A DNA stretch of 64,000 bases from Heliopora coerulea (lineage: Eukaryota > Cnidaria > Anthozoa > Scleralcyonacea > Helioporidae): contig JASJOG010000582.1 in NCBI GenBank assembly GCA_030142905.1, positions 38,805-102,804 on the forward strand, read 5' to 3'. This document shows, piece after piece, positions 55,405 to 64,000 of this stretch (position 1 is its first letter; each line of letters opens with the position of its first letter). The position numbers and the translations under genes are program-made. The notes under the pieces are model-generated. The model was not told where the DNA came from, made no database searches, and saw only the letters and a program-made list of their open reading frames with translations.

Positions 55405-55425
55405 TCTAAATGATCTGTCGGTTGT

Positions 55426-55470
55426 CTGATGATCGCCTAAGCGCGTGAAACTCAGAATAGTGACTGCAAA
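55426..55470 (+). ncRNA. Hammerhead-like core, partial
   Basis: CTGATGA at 55426-55432, a CGC...GCG stem II, and GAAA at 55447-55450, as in a hammerhead catalytic core. A valid cleavage triplet and stem III are not clear (ACTCAGAATAGTG follows), so activity is doubtful. Confidence 0.35.
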
Positions 55471-55502
55471 GCAAAATTTTGTGTTTTCTATATACATATA
55501 TA

Positions 55503-55771
55503 TGGCTTAGATGAACCACAAGCGTGGGACATCTGAGTTGTCTATATAATGTAGGCTACTCCATCCTGCTCATCAGCACTACACTGATGAGGCCCAATAG
55601 GCCGAAAAGGTTCCGTCTGTAGTTAGATATAGCTCTATGGCCTCTTGGTTCATATTGAGTGCTCTACAGGATGAGTCATGCCGCTAGCACATTTGCGCAC
55701 GCTCACTAGTCTCTAGTTAGAGCGCTCTAGCATGGCTTAGATGTACCACAAGCGTTGGACATCTGAGTTGA
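55503..55771 (+). repeat. Retrozyme-like repeat unit(s), plus strand
   Basis: Contains the second half of a unit, a hammerhead motif, and about 150 bp of the next unit (from TGTAGTTAGATATAGC at 55618). The same sequence occurs reversed at 55899-56134. The phrase GGCTTAGATG...CACAAGCG occurs at 55504 and again at 55733, giving a period near 230 bp. Confidence 0.78.
55578..55623 (+). ncRNA. Hammerhead ribozyme, type I, plus strand
   Basis: Stem I pairs ACTACA (55578-55583) with TGTAGT (55618-55623). The core CTGATGA is at 55584-55590. Stem II is GGCC-CAATA-GGCC (55591-55603), then GAAA (55604-55607). Stem III is short, with loop TT, and the cleavage triplet GTC ends at C55617. All invariant core bases are present. 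One A-G mismatch (55608) weakens stem III compared with the minus-strand copy. Known metazoan retrozymes have this architecture. Confidence 0.85.
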
Positions 55772-55852
55772 TAACTTTACATGATTGTTTGGACAAATGA
55801 TTGATGTGAACTTGTATACAGCCACTGAATGTTTTCTACTCACTTGCTACTC

Positions 55853-55857
<5 letters not shown>

Positions 55858-55898
<41 letters not shown>
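55858..55898. repeat. (TA)n microsatellite
   Basis: Separates the two oppositely oriented hammerhead units. Confidence 0.95.
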
Positions 55899-55899
<1 letters not shown>

Positions 55900-55944
55900 C
55901 TACAGACGGAACCGTTTCGGCCTATTGGGCCTCATCAGTGTAGT
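55899..55944 (-). ncRNA. Hammerhead ribozyme, type I, minus strand
   Basis: On the minus strand: stem I ACTACA (55944-55939) with TGTAGT (55904-55899), and core CTGATGA (55938-55932). Stem II is GGCC-CAATA-GGCC (55931-55919), then GAAA (55918-55915). Stem III ACGG-TT-CCGT is fully paired, and cleavage falls after C at 55905. The fold meets every consensus requirement and is the better of the two copies. Confidence 0.9.
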
Positions 55945-56140
55945 GCTGATGAGCAGGATGGAGAAGCCTACATTATGTAGGCAACTCAAATGTGCCACAC
56001 ATGTGGTACATCTAAGCCATGCCAGAGCGCTCTAACTAGAGACTAGTGAGCGTGCGCAAATCCGCTAGCGGCATGACTCATCCTGTAGAGCGCTCAATAT
56101 GAACCAAGAGGCCATAGAGCGATATCTAACTACAGACGGA
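55899..56140 (-). repeat. Complete retrozyme-like monomer, minus strand
   Basis: On the minus strand the unit runs from the cleavage-site motif CCGTC|TGTAGTTAG at 56139-56126 to the next cleavage site at 55905, about 230 nt. It is preceded directly by the Penelope 3' tail (AAAGTTTTATC then T-run). Confidence 0.82.
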
Positions 56141-57245
56141 AAAAAAAGATAAAACTTTTATAAAACTTATAAAACTTTAACGTTTCGGGGCTACTGCCCC
56201 TTCGTCGAGAATGAGAAATACAACATAGAGGATGCTCCTTATACACATAGCGTAACTTATAAATTAAGGTTTAAAAATCAGTTAAAAAATACAATATTCA
56301 AAAGAAGTCTCTAAGGTTCAAGCCTTTAGATACAAAACAATCCAATTTATGTGCACAAAAACCTTCCCTTTTTGTTTGGTCTGATACATCCGTCCTATCA
56401 ACAATCTTTACCAATATATCTTTAATTCCCTCATGACCGTCCTCATAAAAATGGGCATAGAAATGTTCTCCCGGTATATCCTTTTGGCCATTACCATACC
56501 TTTTAACACTTTTATGGTTATTAAACCTCCTCCTGAACGATGTTATCGTACTGCCCACATAATCTTTAAACACATTTTACATATTATTAGGTAAATCACT
56601 CCTGCCGAATGGCAAAAAACCAAATAATTGACATAAAATATACGAGAATTTCTACAAAATGTTGAACCTTCGTCAACAAAATTGCAAATTTCATAGCGTG
56701 ATTTACCACACTTTCCCATACCCTTATCCACACTGCCCTTTCCCTTAAGTTTAGACCTTACTAGATTATCTTTTGAATTTATTTGTCTCCGGTATACTAT
56801 CATCGGCTTTTCTTCAAAATTACTCCCTATGACCTCTGAGGCATGCAAAATAGCCCAGAGTGAATCAATAATTTTACTCACCCCCGACAATGCAGGATGA
56901 AACGTCATAATTGATGGAAATTGCTTATTTCTTTTAATATCTCTTCTATTAACATCTTGACAAAGGTGACTATCCCTGGTCTTAGCTCTGGCCCTCTCAA
57001 ATTCAGAATCTGCCAAGTTCTCCTTAAAACTTCTTTTTATAAAGTTACTACGAAGATCCAGTAATCTATCTTTATAACTCTCCTCCGTACTACAAATCCG
57101 TTTAACTCTCAAGGCTTGCCCATATGGAATCTCTATCTTCACATGTCTCGGATGACAGGATCGGTAATACAAATACTGATGCGTATTCGTCGGCTTACAA
57201 TAAACATCTGTCGAGATCTTATAACTCGAACCTTAACCATAACAT
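56141..57245 (-). pseudogene. Penelope-like element, RT C-terminus to GIY-YIG and 3' UTR (minus strand)
   Basis: From about 57240: ISTDVYCKPTNTHQYLYYRS, CHPRHVKIEIPYGQALRVKR, then the linker KIIDSLWAILHASEVI and CGKSRYEICNFVDEG. After a frame change near 56570 the endonuclease reads GSTITSFRRRFNNHKSV, GEHFYAHFYEDGHEGIKDIL and CFVSKGLNLRDFF, ending at 56298. The 3' UTR has GGGGCAGTAGCCCCGAAACG (56200-56181) and AAAGTTTTATAAG repeats. It is 5' truncated and lies opposite to the 54.1-kb copy. Confidence 0.85.
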
Positions 57246-57397
57246 ATAAGTATGAAAGCTTTTCATACGACCATTCCCATGTATACTTAATTATTTCATG
57301 ATATGAATAAGTTATATCAAGACAGCTCTTAATATTACTATAATAATATTACCGCTAACTAAAAGTTTTCGCTATACATACATTTTTATATGTATGT

Positions 57398-57439
<42 letters not shown>

Positions 57440-57440
57440 A
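57398..57440. repeat. (TA)n/(TG)n microsatellite
   Basis: TA repeats followed by TGTGTG. Confidence 0.95.
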
Positions 57441-57589
57441 TACAAATTTGTTAAAATGTAAATACAGATATTAAGTTTATGTAGGAAAGAAGCAAAAATT
57501 TATTTCTATCCCAGAGTAAATGTTGGACAATCCGTTTAACCAATAGTTCACTGGAATCTATATTTACAGGGCACCACAGAAAAATGTTT

Positions 57590-57700
57590 CATATTAAAGG
57601 GGACTAGAAAATTTCTAGGGTTTTCCGACGACATGCTTCCTCGGAAAATTTGGAAATCGAGAGACTCTGAAATCCTACTTCCGGCATTTTGGGGGTTGGA
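57590..57700 (-). repeat. hAT-type MITE fragment, third copy
   Basis: Reversed, it reads AAAATGCCGGAAGTAGG, CAGAGTCTCTCGATTTCC and AAATTTTCCGAGGAAGCATG, the same order as at 19400-19530. Terminal repeats were not found. Confidence 0.5.
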
Positions 57701-59090
57701 ATTTACAGAATTCCGAAAGCTACAAAACGCTTGATAAAATACTCATTCTGGAAGTGGGATATTCTTCGTCCATTTGTATTACAGTCTACAGGAACTTCGT
57801 GTATTGATATTAAATACTGAGTGCGGATTAGCTCTGTTTTCAGCGTCAGGGGGCCCCATACTCCAGCTTTCTTGTTCTTCCTACAGTGATATTGAGCTAT
57901 CCTTTCATAGGGTCACTAACATTCTGCCTGTGTTTACATAAATAAGCTAAGTTAGCTAACTTATATTAGACACGAGAATCTTTCCATCCATGGATCGTGC
58001 TGGTACGGAAAGAAGAGAGAATACCGTACATTATAATCTTACAACTTCAGTCATATTTAAGATTGATGTCGCATGTCTCATATAGCGCGGATCGACCATA
58101 GTAGGAAGTCCAGCGAATGCAATGTTTGGCTTCCTTGTCAAAGAATTTCTGGTTTACATTTTCGTGCTTCTCTGTCTCCCTTGCATTTTTTTTTTTTGTT
58201 TTTTTGGGGGTTTTTTCCGTTAGTTTTTCTCAATGTTTTCTTTTTCTTCCCTTCCTTCTCCTTTTCGTCCCAATTTTGTCCCTTTTCTATCATTCTGTGG
58301 GACAAACTTCCCCCTATGTCCCCTTTGGCTACATCAGTGATCTATCTATTAACCTGTCTAGCTGTCTATCAGCCATTTTACCAATAACCCTTTCCATCTA
58401 TCTCCCTATCTTTCGGTCCGTCTCGCTTGAAGTTAGACTGTTTGGTATGTTAATTTCATACTTTCAAATGGTAAGAAGAACAGAATGTACAGGGAAGCTA
58501 TCAAGAAATTACCGCATTGAATATGATGGGCAAAATTTTTTGAAATTTGCTTCTAAACTGCTGGATGCCTCAATCTGAAGAATGTGGTCAGTAGCAAGGG
58601 TGGGTTTAGGATATTGTGAAAGGGGAGATTTGCCAGGCCAGTTGGAGTTCCAGGTTTATGAGATGGGTTGGTCAAGTAGGCCTTCCGTTATTCTAGCTAT
58701 TTAAAGGATGGTTTGTCTAGTGCCTTCCACGCTCAAAAACATTCGGAGTCGCTGATCTGAGTTAAACTTTAATAGTCTCTTTTGTTTTGTATACTCAGTT
58801 TTAGAACTGTATTTTAAACTTCCTGCGATGAAACTTTTTAGGCTTCATTTGAATGATATGTAAAAAAATAAAACTTCAATTCACTGCTTCATTTCATATG
58901 CAAGGATTTCACTAATACTGGATTGCGCTACACTGCCGATTTGCAAATACTTTTTATACCCTAAATTTTAAATAATCGGTAACTTGTTCGCAAATTTAAA
59001 AAAATGAGCTTTATGCAATTATCTTACAAGGAAAATACTAATATTAACATTTTCTTTAATCACTTAACACTTAAAAGTTATAGCAAAATC
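57701..59090. other. No recognisable gene
   Basis: T-rich low-complexity sequence at 58180-58270 produces long but meaningless ORFs. Nothing else resembles a known family. Confidence 0.5.
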
Positions 59091-59091
59091 T

Positions 59092-59200
59092 GGTCTCTTT
59101 TCTTTCCAAAATCTAGTCTCTTTTTTTTTTCCAAAATCTAGTCTCTTTTCTTTCCAAAACTTAGTCCTTTTTTCTTTCCAAAATCTAGTCGCTTTTCTTG
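59092..59200 (+). repeat. Short tandem repeat, unit about 24 bp
   Basis: Four to five copies of TCTTTTCTTTCCAAAATCTA with small changes. Confidence 0.85.
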
Positions 59201-60815
59201 TCAGGAGTGCTGCCAGTAAACGAGTGTTATTTTAGGGCTATCATAGATGGTCTGAGTGGTCAGCGTTTTGTCATCTCCGGTTGGGTCTCATTCCCACGAC
59301 TTAGATTTCATTGCACTTTCGGTAATCCCCACAATACTGTAAAGGCACATAAAATCAAAAACAGTACTAGCATGGATGAGATCGCTTTACTCGGCCCACT
59401 GGCTGACGACATAGAAATTGATGAGCTGTTACGGGTCGACGATGTAAGGGCTACTTCTACTGGTTCCAGCTGCTACAAGATTGTACAACGCTTAGATTGT
59501 ACTATCGGGAGAAGTATTTTCGGTTTACGTGCAAGTCATTTTTGCTTATTGGTTAACTTTCCCTTGTGGTTTTCCATGGAATATTTATCTTGTGGAACAT
59601 TCTCGTTTTCGGAATCAAGAACTTGCTTGCTCTTTTTCGTTTTCATTCCGATGTTATTTTCTTATGTCGGTGAGTCACACCGTTTTGGTGTGTCTTGCTC
59701 CAAGACCTAACATTCACTAGTAGGAAACTGGAGACTCAGCTTAAATGTATTCAAATGATCAATGCAAATCAACTCCGTACTACTTTTGCATAATTCTGCC
59801 ACGATTGAAGATATTCAACACCTTGAACTAACATTCCGAGTCTACTCTCTGGAGCTCCAACCTATCTACAAAAATGGGTCTCAATCAGCTACTAGCTTGT
59901 GGCATTCCTGTGCATTATCTTAGAAGGAGATTTAGCACCCCGCGGCAAAATATTTCCAATGAAATTAAAATTCTACGTGGATATATCATATAGATATTTT
60001 CTCATGCCTCATGAGCATCTGTACGCCCATCCCATCGTTCCTTCCAATCTGTGGCCACGCCTACTTTACCTGACATAAAGATCGATAACCCATTTGTTTT
60101 AATCTCGGTAAAGTGAGTCATGAATCCAAAGTTTGCCAGCAACCATTGCAACAAACGCAACGTTTACGTAATCCGGGTCAAAACGATGGAGTGAATCCTC
60201 CTACATGCAGTTCAAAGTTCCCCCTGTCCTCTACAACAGCAAACAGCTGTTGTAGAGCACCACAGAGATACCGAGCACCACAGAGACAAACTCTAAGGCC
60301 AACGTCGGTCAATCAAACAGTGCCGAGTAACCACAAGACAATATATCAGATAAGTTAGAAGGAAGGACCCCCTTCTTGCAACAGCACCAACGATCATCAA
60401 CTCGCCAACGGATTACCTCGCGTAAGACAATGACGCTCCCTCTAAGTAAAGCGTTGGGGCGAGACAAGCAAAAGAAATAATAAACGGGCTTGAACTTCCT
60501 CCATAATCCTACGTCTGACCCTACCAATATAAAAAGGAGTACGCACTCCCTTGTGGGGAATAGTAACCGATCTCGTTCCCGTCAACACTTCCAACATTAC
60601 ACTCTGGCAACTGGCAACAATTTCTTCTGCCAGAGATCAAAGATCTCCCGCATGAACCCTTAGTTACTGCCTTTGGCAATCTGAAGGAAACAACCACCCT
60701 ACCATAGCGCTCTATCCCATCTACTAGAATAATATGAACTTTTTCAATCTTTGTTGAGAACAATTTGTATCTTCACCTTGCATGTCCAGGTCACTGGACT
60801 CTAATTAAAAGATAA
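59201..60815 (+). other. Possible decayed LINE 5' part, unassigned
   Basis: Long plus-strand ORFs (59198-59710; 60113-60358) show no clear motif. Their position upstream of an endonuclease-like segment suggests ORF1 of a dead LINE, but no domain can be named. One region near 60235-60290 repeats GAGCACCACAGAGA. Confidence 0.25.
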
Positions 60816-60819
60816 ACTT

Positions 60820-61720
60820 TCTTTAAATTGGTGAACAGTAAAAGTAAAGATATAGCATGTTTGCAAGAAATCCACTCGGAGTCGAACACTGAGTCCCGGG
60901 ATTGTTTATCCTGAACAAATCCTAATGTAAACAATAGAATTAACAATGAGGGTGTTTTGTTACAGGGCGCTGACTGTAGTTTTGGTGCTTTGTTTTCCTT
61001 TACCATATTAGTCTTGAGTTATTTAAGCGTTGGAGAAACGACTCAGATAGTTCAACTGTTTTCGAGTCTTCTCAGGTTATGGAAGTACGTTCTTGGAATC
61101 TTTTAGGGTAATATACTTGATCCATGTTTCTCTGTGGAGACTTTAACATGCTTTACGATCTGGACTCGGGTCTTTTTGATTGGAATGCAAAGTCGCCTTG
61201 GCCGTACAATTGGTCCTCCACCTTTTGAGACTTGATTACGTCAAACGATCTATTTTGATGCTTTGCACACAAGACATCCTGATGTTCGTGTGTTATCTTG
61301 GAGCGACTTAAATTGCTCGAATATTTTTCCCTTTTTCAGATCAGATGACCTCAATTTGTAACTCAAGATTGAACTTTAATCAGTGGTCAAGCGAGGCAAA
61401 GGTATTTGGAGGTAACCCATTTCCCATTTAAAAGAGGAGGCCTGCTGTAACAGAATTACAAAATTTCAGACAGAACAACGATGTTAGTGCAGTCATTTTG
61501 ATACTTTCTTATCATTAGACTCATTAAAAGTCTAATCTGGCGTTTTTCTAGAGATATATCTCGGTAAAACTGTCGCAAGTTCAACGACACGGTATACAAA
61601 GTCCAAAGACGCATTATTAACGGTGAGCAACTCTCCGGTCAATTGAAGAAGGTTAAAGAATTGCTGAAGTTTGAATTGCTTTTGCGAAGAAGGGGGACCC
61701 AAATGTGGGTAAGCCAACAG
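60820..61720 (+). pseudogene. LINE EEP endonuclease remnant (L1/Tx1-like)
   Basis: In shifting plus frames: SKDIACLQEIHSESNTES (near 60855), then FLCGDFNMLYDLDSG (near 61125) and HPDVRVLSWSDLNCSN (near 61277). These correspond in order to the catalytic QETH, GDFN and late beta-strand regions of LINE AP-type endonucleases. A following LSGQLKKVKELLKFELLLRR (near 61635) could be the linker before RT. No RT remains. Confidence 0.45.
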
Positions 61721-61739
61721 TAGTGATTGAATGAGAGTT

Positions 61740-64000
61740 ATTAATTTTTAGTATTGTATTTGCAAGGTATAGACCTCGTGCAGTCGAGAATAATTTGAAA
61801 AGAACCATGCACTAAGTTCTCAAAAGAACATAACTGGTTTATTTAATATGGCGGAGAACAACAACACATGTTAAGATCCTATTATATCTGAGCATGCGCG
61901 AATCGATCGATACTAATATGATATTACAGTATTAAAACCATTCTTTAGATATTATGATATTGTTGTGAAATATAGATATATTCTTATTGAAAACATACCT
62001 ATACCTTAATTTAGTAGTAAATTAGTAAGTTTAGTCCTGAATGTTTACCATATTACTTTTAGAAGGTTTGATGGCAGTCAGCCGTCAAATTCTACGGCTT
62101 GTTTTCCAGCAACTTGAAGTGTTGTTGAGATAATACAGATAACATTGGATAACTAATCTGGAAAAGCTACAGACATTTCAGGTCAGGAATACAGTCCTGA
62201 ACTGTGACATGTAATGGATTCTTGATGATTTTTATCATTTCATCTGTTTTCTTAAGTCTCCGTTACTGAAGAAAACCAGGTCAGATTATCTGGCTATGAA
62301 TATGCTATTAGGTAGTTGGACTCTGAAACTGTAATTCAGGAATCACCTGAAGATTGTTATGGAAATCTTCAGGTGTTCTTCCTCGTTAAATCAATCGATT
62401 AACAAATTGTCAATAATCACACAAATTACTACATTACCTTGAAGTTCTTGATAAACAAAACGCTGTGAGTTTGCTGTACTCGTCATATTTTCGAAGGGCA
62501 AATGCCGTAACCAACATGAACTCTTGTAGAGGCTGATCCTACACAAGCTTTAAGGCACTTCATCCAGCATTAACAGTCAGTGAACCGCAAACACTAATGT
62601 TTGTAAATTTCTCCTGTTTTAAAACTTTTCCACGTATTTTTTTTTTTTTTTTTTTTTTTTCAATATTAACATACATAGTAAACGAAACTGGAGATGACAC
62701 CGAGGTAGCATGGCCTGTTTTTTGCTAAGGTCTAAGACAGTTAGATTAGAGACATTAAGGAATTTATTAATAACAGGAACTAAGAGTGTTGTAACAAATG
62801 GATGGCCAGTTTCAGCCAAGACATTGCTTGAACTATGGCTTCTGTACCAGGCTGCAAGACATGTTTGATTACATTACAAATCGTCTTCTCGTTGCAAGAA
62901 AATAAAAACGGGCACTAGGGACTGCAGAAACAAAATCAAGATCTCGGGGACTGATTTGGTTTCCGGGGTTAAATCAGTTACTGGAGCAAGCACTTGTGAA
63001 GCGAGCAACATGACACTGAAAAGTAATTATTTCTTTATATGCCTTTTCTCACGTTCCATTACTTTTACTTGGTTAGCAAGCTATTCCTTATAAGGCTGGC
63101 AGCTATTTTTGTTGTGTTTTGTGAGGATTAGTTGGTTTACCATACTTGGACCAAATGTCAGTGATTAAACGTTGCTTCAGCAACTCACAGTTCATGGAGG
63201 CATATTTCTAAAATATGTCTACCATTCAGTCGGTTTAAAAGTGGAAAGTATGTCGTTCTTATAGTGCCATGTTTACCTTGAAATTATTAGAAATTCCGTA
63301 TGCGCTAATATTTTGCTCTAAGTCAATGTGATAGATTTGGGCCGACTGAAGTGTGACCCATAAAATGTTCGTGGCATCTGACCCTAATGCATTAAAAATA
63401 GGTAAGACTAGACTGCTGTACGACGTATAAAGACGTTGCCGTACTTTTCTCTAACCAATTGATAATAAACTAGAGTCGATTGAAGTGGGACATCTAAACT
63501 AGCCCTGAGAAGCATCCTGTTGTATTTTCAGGTTAAAATCTGTTCAAAAATCTCCAAAAATCACATTCTTATAAACATTACAACTTTTTATCTTTTCCTT
63601 TAATTTCAATAATATGTTTCGGAAGTACTTCTTCTTTCTTCAGGTTAAAATAAGATTTTACAATTATGATGTTACAATAACATGTGATGGTGTGATTGAG
63701 TGATTCAACACTTTTACGTCAGCATTTTCGTACGTATGTAGCATATGTTATATAAAGGGTGGGTCAAGTGTATTCCGTGTTTTGTTTTTTAATAAGGTTT
63801 ATGCATAGGAAGATATTGACGCAAAAATGTTCAGTCACACAACCCAACCGCCACACGTAACATAACTGTAAAATCTTACTTAACCTGACAAGGAAAGAAG
63901 GGAAACTTAATGAAAGCTGTGATATTTACAAGAATTGTATGCCATCTAGTTGTGATAAGACCTTTTAAAAATTTAATTATTTTCATACCTCTAATTCAAA
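61740..64000. other. No recognisable gene
   Basis: AT-rich DNA with a T-run at 62637-62661 and short ORFs without family resemblance. A palindromic TCACCTGAAGATT / AATCTTCAGGTGT pair lies near 62345-62375. Confidence 0.5.

Noticed and set aside
58073..58578. 104- and 153-codon ORFs rich in Phe
   Set aside because: They are products of a T-rich tract without domain resemblance.
1..64000. CRISPR arrays, bacterial operons or integrated large DNA virus
   Set aside because: No regularly spaced direct repeats with unique spacers and no ribosome-binding-site-led gene strings. The only virus-associated family seen (YqaJ) is in an exon-intron context.

Overview
The window looks like a repeat-saturated, AT-rich metazoan genome segment. 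The mix of repeats suggests a cnidarian, but a sponge, mollusc or other invertebrate cannot be excluded from sequence alone. Supporting features are introns with GT/AG ends, Penelope-like elements, a CsRN1-type gypsy gag, animal tnp2/CACTA elements, YqaJ-domain genes, and hammerhead-ribozyme repeats. No intact multi-exon host gene is visible. The best host-type pieces are one SRCR exon at 33.4-33.7 kb, broken YqaJ exons at 6.8 and 12.0 kb, and a four-exon BEN-domain gene at 47.4-49.2 kb that may belong to a transposon.

Layout. 0-2.1 kb: Tigger/pogo transposon with its terminal array. 2.1-2.9 kb: decayed LINE. 3.0-3.7, 14.5-16.4 and 30.9-32.1 kb: three copies of an unrecognised interspersed repeat. 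5.0-6.7 kb: R2-like LINE 3' half. 6.8-12.4 kb: YqaJ gene whose intron carries a complete gypsy element (7165-11887; LTRs, 5-bp target duplication, primer-binding and polypurine tracts). 12.5-14.0 kb: THAP-type Harbinger transposase. 16.7-18.9 kb: hAT transposase followed by about 153-bp tandem repeats. 19.5-23.3 kb: second gypsy element, 5' truncated, holding a tRNA-derived SINE. 23.3-30.7 kb: PIF/Harbinger element (transposase on +, MADF/BESS partner on -). A copia element (23560-27957) is inserted in its transposase, and a SINE/foldback composite with a 13-bp target duplication is inserted in the partner gene.

32.8-33.2 kb: a 44-bp minisatellite, then the SRCR exon. 34.5-37.3 kb: head-to-head Penelope-like elements (PLEs) with a LINE fragment and a hAT MITE inside. 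37.6-42.0 kb: near full-length CR1/L2-type LINE. 42.5-45.9 kb: more PLE pieces split by a CsRN1-like LTR-gag fragment. 45.9-53.8 kb: CACTA/tnp2 material on both strands with a nearly identical 618-bp inverted repeat and the BEN gene between the arms. 53.8-57.2 kb: inverted PLE ends flanking a pair of hammerhead-ribozyme repeats (retrozyme-like). 57.2-64 kb: mostly non-coding, with a MITE, a short tandem repeat and a decayed LINE endonuclease.

How the parts relate: the region is a nested record of insertions rather than a pathway. The most notable part is 54.1-56.3 kb, where self-cleaving RNA units sit directly against PLE 3' ends. This fits the idea that Penelope-type reverse transcriptases mobilise hammerhead-containing small RNAs. 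All calls are by eye; no database search or alignment was run.
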